Positions 11,447-20,793 of a DNA stretch of 64,000 nucleotides are shown here, piece after piece. Position numbers and translations under genes: made by a program. The notes under the pieces were generated by a model. It was not told the origin of the DNA. It was given only the letters and a program-made list of their open reading frames with translations, and did not search any database. The DNA lies in assembly GCF_013702265.1 (NCBI RefSeq), contig NZ_CP059348.1, positions 2,914,001-2,978,000 on the forward strand. Direction: 5' to 3'. Source of the DNA: Providencia rettgeri. GTDB lineage: Bacteria > Pseudomonadota > Gammaproteobacteria > Enterobacterales > Enterobacteriaceae. Every line of letters begins with the position of its first letter. Within the stretch, counting starts at the first letter, position 1.

Positions 11447-11686
11447 TTAACGTAAGGCGTCCTTTGCTGCAGCAATAGCGCCTTCCACCGCTTTTTTAGC
11501 TTGAGGGCTATTTTTCCAACAACTTGATCCCGTTAGTGCCGCGCCCGAAATTAAAATTTCATCGTAAGAAGCTTCACTTAACTGCGCTAAAGATGAAAAC
11601 CCCATTTGTTCTAATCGGCTAATCACTGTTGGTCCAACTCCCTTCACCGCTAAGAGAATTTGCTTTTCTGAGTCTGAAAATGGCAT
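11447..11686 (-). CDS. Small helix-hairpin-helix protein
   Basis: This 79-residue protein has an N-terminal helix-hairpin-helix motif, AVKGVGPTVISRLEQMGF (residues ~13-30), of the kind that binds the DNA backbone without sequence specificity. The C-terminal half is alanine and lysine rich. The reverse-strand ATG is preceded by AAAAGGAT, a good ribosome site. It is convergent with ygdQ and divergent from the hydrolase gene. No partner is suggested by context, and a specific function is not known to me. Confidence 0.75.
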   Translation of the reverse strand: MPFSDSEKQILLAVKGVGPTVISRLEQMGFSSLAQLSEASYDEILISGAALTGSSCWKNSPQAKKAVEGAIAAAKDALR

Positions 11687-11902
11687 AAATTATCCTTTTG
11701 GCTGTAAAATAGCCGTAATTGAGCGTATATTTTGCAATTAACCTATTTCTTAATTTAAAATTCTGAGCTGTCTATAACAGGTTGAGTTACCTGCCCTACA
11801 AATCTGTTTTAGCAAATAGGAAATAACAACGGTAAAGTCATTGACGACTCGCGATAGAAACTAACATGTCGCACTAAAAATTCTATCTTGTAGGTATTTA
11901 TT

Positions 11903-12778
11903 ATGTATAGCAACAAAATATCCAATACTCGCCATATGTCGATGACATTATCTGATGGGCGACTTTTGTGTTGGTATGAATCTGGCCCTGAACAGGGGTT
12001 CCCCGTGATTTTTTGTACTGGCGCAGGGATGAGCGGTACACTGGGCTTTGGCATTGACCGTCTTGAAGAGCTAAATATACGCTTGATAACCCCTGAGCGT
12101 GCCGGACTCGGTCAATCCACCTTTGATGAGCATAAATCCCTACAACGCTTTGCTCAAGATATTCAAGAACTTCTGAATGCTCAAAAACTGCCGTCATTTT
12201 CCGTTGTCGGTTTTTCTCAAGGTGCCGTTTTCGCCATGGCACTCGCCAGCTACGCCTCCCCTGTTTCTTTATCGCTTGTGTCAGGACAAGACCAATTTGA
12301 GTTTCCTGCAACCCGTGCGCAATTAAAACAAGATGTGGTTAATATGCAGGAGCAAGCCATTCATACCCCTGATGCTTTATCGGAATGGTTGATGCGCAAT
12401 GTGACCTCACAATGGTTACTGGCATTTATTCTTAACTGTAGTGCAGAGATAGACCAGCAGGTTTATAGCGAAGAGAGCTTCTTAACCGCCTACAGTGACT
12501 GTATGGAACGTGCATTTATGCAAGGTAACCAAGGCTATGTTCAAGATCTCTTAATCGCCCTGCAGCATTGGCAGTTCAATCCTGAAGATATCCACTGCCC
12601 TGTCGCACTGTGGTATGGCGAGCAAGATGTGAGTACCGTGCATTCACCTGATTTTGGTAAAACACTGGCTCAGCGTTTTCCTGATAGCGAACACTTTTTG
12701 TTCTCTCATGAAGGCGGCTCAGTTCTGTGGACACAAGCCTATTCCATTCTTGCCCAATTGAAAGAACACAGCCTTTAG
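11903..12778 (+). CDS. Alpha/beta-hydrolase fold enzyme
   Basis: The 291-residue protein has the alpha/beta-hydrolase layout. The nucleophile elbow GFSQG holds the serine at ~105, the acid is likely D242 in WYGEQDVS, and the histidine is H269 in SHEGGS. The oxyanion strand is VIFCTGAGMSG (~35-45), and a helical cap lies between ~140 and 220. No signal peptide is seen, so it should be cytoplasmic. The family contains esterases, dehalogenases and peroxidases, and the substrate cannot be read from sequence. It is a single gene between the HhH gene and convergent speB. Confidence 0.8.
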   Translation: MYSNKISNTRHMSMTLSDGRLLCWYESGPEQGFPVIFCTGAGMSGTLGFGIDRLEELNIRLITPERAGLGQSTFDEHKSLQRFAQDIQELLNAQKLPSFSVVGFSQGAVFAMALASYASPVSLSLVSGQDQFEFPATRAQLKQDVVNMQEQAIHTPDALSEWLMRNVTSQWLLAFILNCSAEIDQQVYSEESFLTAYSDCMERAFMQGNQGYVQDLLIALQHWQFNPEDIHCPVALWYGEQDVSTVHSPDFGKTLAQRFPDSEHFLFSHEGGSVLWTQAYSILAQLKEHSL

Positions 12779-12782
12779 GCAT

Positions 12783-12816
12783 AAAAAAAGGTGCCCAATG
12801 AAACATTAGGCACCTT
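12783..12816 (-). terminator. speB terminator (convergent region)
   Basis: AAGGTGCC (12788-12795) pairs with GGCACCTT (12809-12816). On the reverse strand the stem is followed by a run of seven T (12789-12783), so it terminates speB. On the forward strand only a short T run follows, but it could also stop the hydrolase transcript. Confidence 0.88.
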
Positions 12817-12833
12817 AAATAGCGGATTAAAAC

Positions 12834-13757
12834 TTACTTTTTAGACGCTTGGATATATAACAGTTCCAATGCAATCGTCGCTGCGGCTAATGCCGTAATT
12901 TCTGATTGGTCATAGGCTGGAGCCACTTCCACCACATCCATCCCAACAATATTCAGTGACTTAATTCCACGCAGCAGTTTTAACGCTTTATCAGATGTTA
13001 AACCACCAATCACTGGCGTACCGGTTCCTGGTGCAAATGCAGGATCCAGACAGTCAATATCAAATGTCAGATAAACAGGCATATCACCCACGATCTGTTT
13101 GATCTGAGCAACCATGTCATCCACACCACGATCATTCGCTTGAGCCGCATCCAATACCGTGAAACCGTTGTCAGAATCATGCTCAGTACGAATACCAATC
13201 TGCACAGAATGATTTGGGTCGATCAAACCTTCTTTTGGCGCATGATAGAACATGGTGCCGTGGTCATACAGGCTGCCATTGCCGTATGTGTCAGTGTGCG
13301 CATCAAAATGCACTAACGCCATTTTACCGAAGTGTTTCGCATGGGCGCGCAGTAATGGCAATGTCACAAAGTGGTCGCCACCAAACGTTAAACAGCGTTT
13401 ACCGGATTCCAACAGCTTTTCAGTGTGAGCTTGCAGCTTGTCGCACATATCTTGCGCATCACCGAAGGCAAACACTACATCGCCGCAGTCAACCACGTTG
13501 AGTTTATTCTTTAATTTGAAATCCCATGGCCAACGGTGACTTTCCCACGCTAAGTTTGTTGAAACTTGTCGAATGGCCGCAGGCCCATGACGGCTACCTG
13601 CACGCCCGGAAGTTGCCATATCAAATGGAACGCCCGTGATCACCCAATCAGCATCAGAGCTATAGGGTTGAAAATTTAATGGAAAACGTAAAAAACCAAA
13701 TGCGTTTGAAACCAGTGAATTATCAACCTGATTTCCTAATGTACTATTAATCATCAC
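12834..13757 (-). CDS. speB: Agmatinase
   Basis: SpeB hydrolyses agmatine to putrescine and urea. The 307-residue ureohydrolase-fold protein has the Mn2+-binding motifs GGDHFVTLP (~124-132), [10 protein letters not shown] (~148-157) and [19 protein letters not shown] (~228-246), which contain the expected Asp/His ligands. The length equals E. coli SpeB (306). It starts 10 bases after speA stops, so the two form a co-transcribed arginine decarboxylase/agmatinase pathway. A strong terminator follows. Confidence 0.97.
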   Translation of the reverse strand: MMINSTLGNQVDNSLVSNAFGFLRFPLNFQPYSSDADWVITGVPFDMATSGRAGSRHGPAAIRQVSTNLAWESHRWPWDFKLKNKLNVVDCGDVVFAFGDAQDMCDKLQAHTEKLLESGKRCLTFGGDHFVTLPLLRAHAKHFGKMALVHFDAHTDTYGNGSLYDHGTMFYHAPKEGLIDPNHSVQIGIRTEHDSDNGFTVLDAAQANDRGVDDMVAQIKQIVGDMPVYLTFDIDCLDPAFAPGTGTPVIGGLTSDKALKLLRGIKSLNIVGMDVVEVAPAYDQSEITALAAATIALELLYIQASKK

Positions 13758-13767
13758 TGTTCCTTAA

Positions 13768-15672
13768 TCATTCATCTTCTAAGTAAGTGTAACCGTACAA
13801 CCCACTTTCAAACTCGTTCACAAAATCTTTTTGCAGTTCGTCGCTTAGCCCAGTGCCTTTCACTTGCTCAATAAAGCTTTCTAACAGTACTTCAGGAACC
13901 AGCTTCACATATTGCAGCATATCGGCGACTGAATCGCCCTCTTCACTTTGCAGGTAACGAATGCTGCCTTGGCTATCAACCCACACATCGATGGCGGCAG
14001 TATCGCCGAATAAGTTGTGCATGTTACCTAAAATTTCTTGGTATGCCCCGATCATAAAGAAGCCAATCATCGGCGGATTTTCTGGATCATACGCTGGCAT
14101 TGGCATGGTGGTTTCCACCCCATCACCATCAACATAATGATCAATAATACCATCTGAGTCACAAGTGATATCCAGCAATACCGCACGTCTGTCTAACGGC
14201 TTATCTAAGCCTTCAATTGGCAAGACTGGGAACACTTGGTCAATTCCCCAAGCGTCTGGCAGTGATTGGAACAGCGAGAAATTCACATAGAATTTATCCG
14301 CCATACGCTCTTGCAGCTCATCAATAATTGGGCGATGAGCGCGGTTGCTAGGGTCTAAATCTTGCTGAATACGGCGACAGATATTTAAGTATAGCTCTTC
14401 TGCCCATGCGCGTTGTGTTAAGTCCAATACACCATGCGCATACTGAGTATGTGCTTCTTGCAAGTCAAACTGGCTATCGTGCAGCCATTCACGCAGCGAG
14501 CGGCTATTACCTTGATGCTGCATGGATTCCCACGTTTCCCATAACGAAACCAGTGAACGTGGCGCATCTTCACTCGGCGGTGTGGTTTTGGTGAATTCGT
14601 TACGCTCAACCCCAATCACGTTAGAGACTAACACGGTATGGTGAGCGGTCAATGCACGCCCAGACTCGGTGATCACCGTTGGGTGTGGCAAGTTAAACTC
14701 TTCACACGCATCGCCAATCGCCCAAATCACGTTGTTCGCGTATTCGTTCAAGCCATAGTTAACCGAACAATCTGACTGAGAACGCGTACCTTCATAATCA
14801 ACGCCTAAGCCACCGCCCACGTCAAAGCACTGAATGTTGACACCTAATTGATGCAACTCGACGTAGAAACGGGCAGACTCACGAACCCCTGTCGCGATAT
14901 CACGAATATTCGCCATTTGAGAACCTAAATGGAAGTGCAATAATTGCAGGCTATCCAAGCGGTTCGCATTGCGTAAAATTTCGACTAATTGCAGAACTTG
15001 TGTTGCCGCCAATCCAAATTTAGATTTTTCACCGCCACTCGCCTGCCATTTACCGGAACCTTGGGATGCTAAACGGGCACGAACACCTAAACGAGGCGTC
15101 ACTTCCAGTTTTTGTGCTTCTTCCAGCACCATCTCGATTTCAGACATTTTTTCGATAACTAGGTACACTTTGTGACCCAGTTTTTCGCCGATTAATGCCA
15201 GACGAATATATTCGCGATCTTTATAGCCGTTACACACAATTACAGTGCGAGTGCGACCTGCGTTGGCTAATACTGCCATTAATTCCGCTTTTGAACCCGC
15301 TTCTAACCCTAAAGGTTCCCCAGAATTGACCAGCGACTCAATCACACGACGTTGTTGGTTAACTTTAATTGGGTAGACTAAAAAATAGTCCCCTTTATAA
15401 CCGTAAGATTCGCGCGCACGTTTAAACGCCGCGTTAATTGAACGCAAACGGTGTTGCAAAATTTGAGGGAAACAGAACAGCGCAGGTAAACGTAAATGTT
15501 CCTGCTCCTCTTTAACTTGGTAGACTAAATCAGCTAAATCAACAAAGGTGTCAGGGTTTTCAGGATTCGGGCAAACACAGACATTTCCGCGCTCATTCAC
15601 CTGATAGTAACCACCGCCCCAATACGCAATATTGTAAGTTTGGCGCATCTTGCGAGCGATATTATCATTCAT
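13768..15672 (-). CDS. speA: Biosynthetic arginine decarboxylase
   Basis: SpeA converts arginine to agmatine with PLP. The 634-residue fold-type III enzyme shows the PLP lysine in [11 protein letters not shown] (~103), the glycine-rich phosphate loop [18 protein letters not shown] (~283-300) and the catalytic cysteine region LDITCDSDG near the C-terminus. It is slightly shorter at the N-terminus than E. coli SpeA (658). The start ATG has AGGAG seven bases upstream. speB follows directly. A 24-residue reading frame overlaps the start codon (see findings). Confidence 0.97.
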   Translation of the reverse strand: MNDNIARKMRQTYNIAYWGGGYYQVNERGNVCVCPNPENPDTFVDLADLVYQVKEEQEHLRLPALFCFPQILQHRLRSINAAFKRARESYGYKGDYFLVYPIKVNQQRRVIESLVNSGEPLGLEAGSKAELMAVLANAGRTRTVIVCNGYKDREYIRLALIGEKLGHKVYLVIEKMSEIEMVLEEAQKLEVTPRLGVRARLASQGSGKWQASGGEKSKFGLAATQVLQLVEILRNANRLDSLQLLHFHLGSQMANIRDIATGVRESARFYVELHQLGVNIQCFDVGGGLGVDYEGTRSQSDCSVNYGLNEYANNVIWAIGDACEEFNLPHPTVITESGRALTAHHTVLVSNVIGVERNEFTKTTPPSEDAPRSLVSLWETWESMQHQGNSRSLREWLHDSQFDLQEAHTQYAHGVLDLTQRAWAEELYLNICRRIQQDLDPSNRAHRPIIDELQERMADKFYVNFSLFQSLPDAWGIDQVFPVLPIEGLDKPLDRRAVLLDITCDSDGIIDHYVDGDGVETTMPMPAYDPENPPMIGFFMIGAYQEILGNMHNLFGDTAAIDVWVDSQGSIRYLQSEEGDSVADMLQYVKLVPEVLLESFIEQVKGTGLSDELQKDFVNEFESGLYGYTYLEDE

Positions 15673-16363
15673 AATAAACTCCTAGTATGGAGGGGTGAGT
15701 GATGCGTTCTCCTTCCAGACAAGCAGCGACCAAGCGCATGATGCAACTAGGCAGTAATGTCAGGGAAACAGCGATACTCAGATTGTAATTAAAGTGCTTA
15801 GAACTTCTAAACGGTGACAATATATATCCACAGACTTAGCAGACGACTACATTATAGATTACTGGCTAAGTATTATGGATCTATGATAGGTATGACGGTA
15901 ACTTCGCGATGAAGTCAACATAGACAGGAAAGTAAAAGCCAATGTCACACGGCGATCCGCGTAAGACGGTTGGATACTGTTATTCAGCAGATTATGGATC
16001 ATCGCCCATTAACCCCCAATATAACTGTTTTCCCCTTAAAAACTTCAATGATTATTATTGAAATTCAACCGGTTATAAACATTCCTGATAGAAAGCAGAC
16101 TCATGGCTGACCTGCTGGTATATAGCGGGAAATGACAACCATCCGCTACGGTCGCAGTTTATACCTCGAATAGCCCCAAAATGCAAAAGCAAATTATCTA
16201 AAATTTCACATTCACGATAAAACTAACTGGATTAGCCATTTATGCGCTTATCATTTTAGGCTGAAAAACAGGTAGAAATTATTCATTGAAAAGTCTAGAA
16301 TAGCCGTCTAGATGTTAAAACATCCAACTATAATGTTCTTTGAATTCTTAAGGTATTAATCTC
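15673..16363. other. speA-metK divergent intergenic region
   Basis: About 690 bases without a confident gene. On the speA side a TATAAT-like -10 on the reverse strand (15856-15851) could start speA. On the metK side a candidate MetJ operator and TATAAT are listed separately. E. coli has small genes (yqgB, yqgC, yqgD) in this interval; I could not recognise any of them here. Confidence 0.5.
16291..16334 (+). promoter_or_regulatory. metK promoter with candidate MetJ boxes
   Basis: A perfect TATAAT lies at 16329-16334, about 30 bases before the metK ATG. Just upstream, AGCCGTCT (16302-16309) matches the MetJ box consensus AGACGTCT at seven of eight positions, and an adjacent AGATGTTA matches at five. 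Tandem met boxes covering the promoter would allow SAM-dependent repression by MetJ, as known for metK in E. coli. The operator is inferred. Confidence 0.5.
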
Positions 16364-17515
16364 ATGTCTACACACCTCTTTACTTCTGAGTCCGTATCAG
16401 AAGGGCATCCTGATAAAATTGCAGACCAAATTTCTGATGCGGTCCTTGATGCTATTCTTGAACAAGACCCAAAAGCGCGCGTAGCTTGCGAAACCTATGT
16501 CAAAACCGGCATGGTCATGGTTGGTGGTGAAATCACTACCAGTGCATGGGTCGATATTGAAGAAATTACGCGTAAAACCGTTCGTGAAATCGGTTATACC
16601 AGTTCAGACATGGGCTTTGATGCCAACTCTTGCGCAGTATTAAGCGCAATTGGTAAACAATCACCAGATATCAACCAAGGTGTTGACCGTGCAGATCCTT
16701 TAGAACAAGGTGCTGGCGACCAAGGTCTAATGTTTGGTTATGCAACTAACGAAACTGACGTATTAATGCCTGCACCGGTGACTTATGCACACCGTTTAGT
16801 GCAGCGCCAAGCTGAAGTTCGTAAAAATGGCACACTGCCATGGTTACGCCCAGATGCGAAAAGCCAAGTCACCTTCCAATACGATGACAACAAAATTGTC
16901 GGTATTGACGCGGTAGTTCTGTCCACACAGCACTCAGAAGATATTGACCAAAAAGCTTTACACGAAGCGGTTATGGAAGAGATCATCAAGCCGGTTCTGC
17001 CAGCTGAATGGTTATCTCCAGCGACTAAATACTTCATCAACCCAACAGGTCGTTTCGTTATCGGCGGACCAATGGGTGACTGTGGTTTAACTGGTCGTAA
17101 AATTATCGTTGATACCTACGGCGGTATGGCACGTCACGGTGGTGGGGCATTCTCTGGTAAGGATCCATCAAAAGTTGACCGTTCTGCTGCTTATGCTGCG
17201 CGTTATGTTGCAAAAAACATCGTTGCTGCAGGTTTAGCCGACCGTTGTGAAATCCAAGTTTCTTACGCTATCGGTGTCGCAGAGCCTACCTCTATCATGG
17301 TAGAAACGTTCGGTACGGGTAAAGTTGACGAAGCATTGCTTGTGAAATTAGTCCGCGAATTCTTTGACTTACGTCCTTACGGTCTAATTCAAATGCTGGA
17401 TTTATTACACCCAATGTACCAGCAAACTGCGTCTTACGGTCACTTTGGTCGCCCACAATTCCCATGGGAAAAAACCGACAAAGCGGCACAACTGCGCGAA
17501 GCTGCTGGCCTGTAA
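16364..17515 (+). CDS. metK: S-adenosylmethionine synthetase
   Basis: MetK makes SAM from methionine and ATP. The 383-residue protein (E. coli 384) has the N-terminal [20 protein letters not shown], the ATP-binding hexapeptide GAGDQG (~115-120), and the glycine-rich P-loop-like [19 protein letters not shown] (~260-278). The C-terminus is typical ([13 protein letters not shown]). A weak AAGG ribosome site lies nine bases upstream. It is monocistronic with its own terminator and appears MetJ-controlled. Confidence 0.98.
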   Translation: MSTHLFTSESVSEGHPDKIADQISDAVLDAILEQDPKARVACETYVKTGMVMVGGEITTSAWVDIEEITRKTVREIGYTSSDMGFDANSCAVLSAIGKQSPDINQGVDRADPLEQGAGDQGLMFGYATNETDVLMPAPVTYAHRLVQRQAEVRKNGTLPWLRPDAKSQVTFQYDDNKIVGIDAVVLSTQHSEDIDQKALHEAVMEEIIKPVLPAEWLSPATKYFINPTGRFVIGGPMGDCGLTGRKIIVDTYGGMARHGGGAFSGKDPSKVDRSAAYAARYVAKNIVAAGLADRCEIQVSYAIGVAEPTSIMVETFGTGKVDEALLVKLVREFFDLRPYGLIQMLDLLHPMYQQTASYGHFGRPQFPWEKTDKAAQLREAAGL

Positions 17516-17560
17516 TTTTCGCTGGCGTCATTGACGCTAGGCGCAAAAATCAGCTTAATA

Positions 17561-17588
17561 AAAGCTCATCTTAATGATGGGCTTTTTT
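17561..17588 (+). terminator. metK terminator
   Basis: AAAGCTCATC (17561-17570) pairs with GATGGGCTTT (with a G-T pair) across a TTAAT loop and is followed by a T run to 17588. It begins about 45 bases after the metK stop. Confidence 0.85.
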
Positions 17589-17610
17589 ATATCTAAAATT
17601 GCTCACTAAA

Positions 17611-17660
17611 GTGATGAGTCAAATAACCCTTATATTCGCCTCATTTTTTGGGTAGAATAA
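17611..17660 (+). repeat. Direct repeat upstream of fic (copy 1)
   Basis: Fifty bases that are about 88% identical to 18824-18873 on the other side of fic. The shared core includes TATATTCGCCTCATTTT and GAATAA. The copy contains a promoter-like pair, TTATAT (17630-17635) and TAGAAT (17653-17658), with 17-base spacing 30 bases before the fic start. It could therefore be the fic promoter/operator. Confidence 0.7.
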
Positions 17661-17689
17661 GCTCAGTATTCACCTCATCGGAGCGCAAC

Positions 17690-18808
17690 ATGTGGATTTG
17701 GGAACAACCTAATTGGCCTACCTTTACCTATGATCAAACGCAGTTACAACCATTACTGCGTGATGTTGTTTTTCTTCAAGGCAAACTGAATGGTCGATGC
17801 GATACCTTTGATATCCGCCAACACGTATTGGATAACATCCTCGCCAATATCATTTATTCCAGTGATATTGAAGGCGAAAAGCTCGATGCACGTTCCGTAC
17901 GTTCTTCCCTTGCTAACCATTTGGGTATTTCCGATGATGCCCCTTTCCCGATAGATCAAAAAACACAAGGCTTAGTTGAATCCGCCTTAGATGCGATTAA
18001 CAATCTTGAAGAGCCTTTAACTGCTGAACGGCTGTGCCAATGGCATGCATTGATGTTTCCATCGAATGAAAGTCTGTTTAATAAAATTGCCGTTGGGTGT
18101 TTTAGGACTAATTCAATACAAGTCATCTCTGGGCGATTAGACAAGCCCACTATTCATTTTGAAGCGCCGCCAGCAGAGCAAGTTCCTCACGAAATTGAGC
18201 AATTTCTGTCGTGGTTTAACCGCAGCCACCATGATTCGACATTAGACCCCATTCTTCGCGCTGGCATTGCCCATTTATGGTTTCTTACTATTCACCCTTT
18301 CGATGATGGAAATGGTCGTATTGGGCGTTTAATCATGGATTTAGCCTTAGCTCAAGCCGAAAAAACTACGGTTAGGCTGTATGCAATGTCTCAATGTATC
18401 AATGAACAAAAAAAGCAATATTATCAAATACTCGAACAATCCCAACGTGGAAATGTTGACCTCACCCAATGGCTGATTTGGTTTATTAGCACACTGCGTA
18501 GCGCCATCAATGAAACCTTACAACAGATCCAATTAACTATTGAAAAAACAAAATATTGGAGTCGTTTTGACCAACGTATTTTGCGCCCAGAGCAGTTAAA
18601 AGTGCTAAATAGGATGCTGGATGGTGACTTTGCTGAGGGGATCAATAACCGCCAATATATGGCTGTGGGAAAAGTGAGTCGCTCAAGTGCCACACGCCAT
18701 TTATCAGAGCTTGTCGAGCACGGCTTCCTTGAGGAAGGCGCTAGCGGTGGACGCAGTACACGATATCGCTTAAGCCAAGAACCGCTATTTACGGGGTCAT
18801 GGTGTTAA
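17690..18808 (+). CDS. Fic-domain AMP-transferase-like protein with C-terminal winged helix
   Basis: The 372-residue protein has a DUF4172-type N-terminus (IWEQPNWPTFTYD). The complete Fic catalytic motif HPFDDGNGRIGR spans residues 202-213, so the catalytic histidine and ATP-binding residues are intact. An inhibitory helix motif SSDIEG (S57 to G62, E61 the predicted blocking glutamate) lies N-terminal to the Fic core, marking a class II, self-inhibited enzyme. The C-terminus (~300-372) is a probable winged helix-turn-helix (KVSRSSATRHLSELVEHGFL). Such proteins AMPylate cellular targets, but the target is unknown. The ATG at 17690 has GGAG seven bases upstream. No antitoxin gene is adjacent. 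Confidence 0.88.
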   Translation: MWIWEQPNWPTFTYDQTQLQPLLRDVVFLQGKLNGRCDTFDIRQHVLDNILANIIYSSDIEGEKLDARSVRSSLANHLGISDDAPFPIDQKTQGLVESALDAINNLEEPLTAERLCQWHALMFPSNESLFNKIAVGCFRTNSIQVISGRLDKPTIHFEAPPAEQVPHEIEQFLSWFNRSHHDSTLDPILRAGIAHLWFLTIHPFDDGNGRIGRLIMDLALAQAEKTTVRLYAMSQCINEQKKQYYQILEQSQRGNVDLTQWLIWFISTLRSAINETLQQIQLTIEKTKYWSRFDQRILRPEQLKVLNRMLDGDFAEGINNRQYMAVGKVSRSSATRHLSELVEHGFLEEGASGGRSTRYRLSQEPLFTGSWC

Positions 18809-18823
18809 ATTGATAGGGTTAAA

Positions 18824-18891
18824 TTGATGAGTCAATTAACGGTTATATTCGCCTCATTTTCTGGGTCGAATAATCCCATTAATTGACTCAT
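18824..18891 (+). repeat. Direct repeat downstream of fic (copy 2) with inverted ends
   Basis: The second copy of the fic-flanking repeat. Here the unit is bounded by a perfect 13-bp inverted repeat, ATGAGTCAATTAA at 18827-18839 and TTAATTGACTCAT at 18879-18891. Copy 1 preserves only the left end. It lies in the convergent gap between fic and the YeeE-family gene. Confidence 0.7.
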
Positions 18892-18921
18892 TAGTCTTGA
18901 TGACTTTCTGATGCGTGAAAC

Positions 18922-19341
18922 TTACTTTTCAGTACGTTGAAACAGCTGGAAAATGGCCATTCCCGCTATCATCGCCAGCGTAAACAAAATACCTTGAGTC
19001 AGTCCCATACCAGTTAATAAAATGGCAGGCCCCGGGCAAATTCCCCCAAGCCCCCAACCTAAACCGAACAACACGCTGCCTATCACTAATTTTTTATCAA
19101 TAATTTTACTGCTTGGGATCTGTAATGGGCAATTCAGTATACTGGTTTTGCGCTTTTTCACTAACTGGAATGCGATACCGCTTATCACCATTGCCACTGC
19201 CATGGTAACCAACAAAGAGGGATCCCAATTTCCCGTGATATCCAGAAATGCCAAAATTTTTGCGGGATTACCCATACCGGCTAACAGCAAGCCCAGCCCA
19301 AATAAAATACCGGAAACTAACGCGATAATGATTGGCATCAC
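18922..19341 (-). CDS. YeeE/YedE-family membrane protein, C-terminal half (DUF6691-like)
   Basis: This 139-residue protein has about four membrane segments and the motif FGLGWGLGGICPGPAILLTG (~92-111), with a cysteine in the pore-like turn. It pairs with the preceding gene: together they make a split version of the YeeE/YedE transporter family, for which thiosulfate uptake is known in one member. The genes abut (stop and start are one base apart), so they are co-expressed with the ArsR regulator gene upstream. A role in sulfur-compound transport is inferred. Confidence 0.82.
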   Translation of the reverse strand: MMPIIIALVSGILFGLGLLLAGMGNPAKILAFLDITGNWDPSLLVTMAVAMVISGIAFQLVKKRKTSILNCPLQIPSSKIIDKKLVIGSVLFGLGWGLGGICPGPAILLTGMGLTQGILFTLAMIAGMAIFQLFQRTEK

Positions 19342-19342
19342 T

Positions 19343-19780
19343 TTATCCTCTTAACCCAAAGTGGTTAATCACAGCGACCGTGATAAAGGCCACCAGCATA
19401 AAAATAGCCACCGCAACCATGGAACGACGGGAAAATCTCGCCATGCCACAAATGCCATGTCCACTGGTGCAACCGCTACCTAATCGTGTCCCAAAGCCCA
19501 CTAACAACCCCGCAGTAATCAGTAATGGCGTACTCGTTGCTATAGTGACTTCTGGCGTATACACAAAGGTAATAAACAGTAATGGTGCAACCAAGATCCC
19601 GACAATAAACGCCAGTTTCCACGCCGTATCCCCTTTAGTGGGTTTAAGGACTCCCGCTAAAATCCCGCTGATCCCTGCAATTCGCCCATTAAGAATCAAT
19701 AATATTGCCACTGCTAAACCAATCAAAACTCCGCCAACTGCCGCAGAGCCTGGCGTAAAATGCACCCAATCAATCGTCAT
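19343..19780 (-). CDS. YeeE/YedE-family membrane protein, N-terminal half
   Basis: This 145-residue polytopic protein carries the family motif GSGCTSGHGICGMARFSRRS (~103-122), with the two conserved cysteines seen in YeeE/YedE transporters. A second glycine-rich hairpin (NGRIAGISGILAG) lies at ~31-43. It is the first half of a split transporter whose second half is the next gene. It starts one base after the stop of the ArsR gene. In other bacteria this pair with an ArsR-type persulfide sensor is part of sulfide/persulfide handling; that function is inference here. Confidence 0.85.
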   Translation of the reverse strand: MTIDWVHFTPGSAAVGGVLIGLAVAILLILNGRIAGISGILAGVLKPTKGDTAWKLAFIVGILVAPLLFITFVYTPEVTIATSTPLLITAGLLVGFGTRLGSGCTSGHGICGMARFSRRSMVAVAIFMLVAFITVAVINHFGLRG

Positions 19781-19781
19781 T

Positions 19782-20120
19782 TTAATTCCCCTTCACTGGA
19801 CAATAGAGTTGATACAACGTATTGAGTAAGGTAAATAATTTCTCATCTGCAATAGAATAATAGATACGCTTACCTTCCCGACGCGTTGCGACTAATCCTT
19901 CATTTCTTAGTACGGTTAACTGCTGCGATAACGTCGGCTGCACAATACCTAGCGAAGCTTCTAAATCGCTCACGCACGCTTCGCCCTGCGTTAATTGGCA
20001 CAGCAATAATAGTCTGTCTGGGTTCCCTAGTGTTTTTAATAATGACGCAGTTTGCGTTGCTGCTTGGGTCATTGCTAAAAGCAGCTGCTCTGAATTTGGT
20101 TGTTCACTCTTTGGCATCAT
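19782..20120 (-). CDS. ArsR-family regulator, BigR/YgaV-like thiol-persulfide sensor
   Basis: The 112-residue winged-helix ArsR protein contains TLGNPDRLLLLCQL and GIVQPTLSQQLTVLRNEGLV, with the recognition helix in the latter. Cysteines at 41 and 107 sit where BigR-type sensors have their redox pair (C42 and C108 as I recall); an additional C49 is present. In that family a polysulfide bridge between the two cysteines releases DNA. It heads a three-gene operon with the split YeeE/YedE transporter. A ribosome site AAGGGA precedes the tandem ATG-ATG. Confidence 0.85.
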   Translation of the reverse strand: MMPKSEQPNSEQLLLAMTQAATQTASLLKTLGNPDRLLLLCQLTQGEACVSDLEASLGIVQPTLSQQLTVLRNEGLVATRREGKRIYYSIADEKLFTLLNTLYQLYCPVKGN

Positions 20121-20140
20121 TGGATCCCTTGTTACTTATG

Positions 20141-20167
20141 TATATTATTATACCTAAAAATAATATA
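20141..20167. promoter_or_regulatory. Candidate operator for the ArsR-like regulator
   Basis: TATATTA (20141-20147) and TAATATA (20161-20167) form an AT-rich inverted repeat with a 13-base spacer, 20 bases upstream of the regulator start. Position and AT-richness suit a BigR-type operator that also covers the promoter. In so AT-rich a stretch the palindrome could be chance. Confidence 0.3.
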
Positions 20168-20234
20168 TATTTTGATATATTGATTGTCAATTATCACTTG
20201 TTAGAACTCTATGACTTCACGTATTCTTGAGGAC

Positions 20235-20762
20235 ATGAAAACAATCCGAGTACCCATCCTGCTCCAACAGCGAGTGATGAAAACCCTGCGTGAAAAGCTC
20301 GCGTTAGCTGAAGAAAAACTGGAACAGAAATTTCCAGAGCCTTCCATCAACTATAAACAGCGTGGAACCACCGCGGGCAGCGCCTATTTAAAAGATTGGG
20401 AAATTCGCGTTAATCCGACGTTGTTAATTGAAAATCCAGATAATTTTGTGGACGAAGTGATCCCCCATGAACTCGCTCATTTACTGGTTTATCGTGTATT
20501 TGGACGTAAAGGGGTCGCCCCTCATGGCAATGAGTGGAAATGGATGATGCAGACTGTTTTAGGGGTAACGGCGAAACGGACTCACAACTTTGCAGTGACC
20601 AGCGTCAAAAGCCAAACTTTTCGTTATCTTTGTGGTTGCGACACAATTCATGAACTGACCATCAGAAGGCATAACAAAGTTGAACGTGGTGAAAACCAAT
20701 ATTTATGTCGAAAATGCGGGGAAATTCTCAAGCGAGAAATTGAGTCAGCGGCAGAGTGTTAA
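20235..20762 (+). CDS. sprT: SprT zinc metalloprotease-like protein
   Basis: The 175-residue SprT-family protein has the zinc motif HELAH (H78, E79, H82), followed by [11 protein letters not shown] and a C-terminal zinc-ribbon-like region with CGC and CRKC cysteines. E. coli SprT has 165 residues and the same blocks. The start is uncertain: ATG at 20235 aligns with E. coli SprT, but its GAGG is only about two bases away. An in-frame ATG at 20211 would add eight residues. It is divergent from the ArsR operon. The SprT family is related to DNA-protein crosslink proteases; the role of the bacterial member is poorly defined. Confidence 0.9.
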   Translation: MKTIRVPILLQQRVMKTLREKLALAEEKLEQKFPEPSINYKQRGTTAGSAYLKDWEIRVNPTLLIENPDNFVDEVIPHELAHLLVYRVFGRKGVAPHGNEWKWMMQTVLGVTAKRTHNFAVTSVKSQTFRYLCGCDTIHELTIRRHNKVERGENQYLCRKCGEILKREIESAAEC

Positions 20763-20793
20763 TTCCCTGCCGCATCAAGAGGTAGGACTGAAC

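Noticed and set aside
16100-16137. Short forward frame encoding MADLLVYSGK between speA and metK
   Set aside because: Ten codons, no ribosome site and no relation to known leader peptides.
19332-19829. 165-codon forward ORF opposite the YeeE/YedE and ArsR genes
   Set aside because: Antisense to two genes with clear family motifs; proline- and isoleucine-rich translation without any domain.
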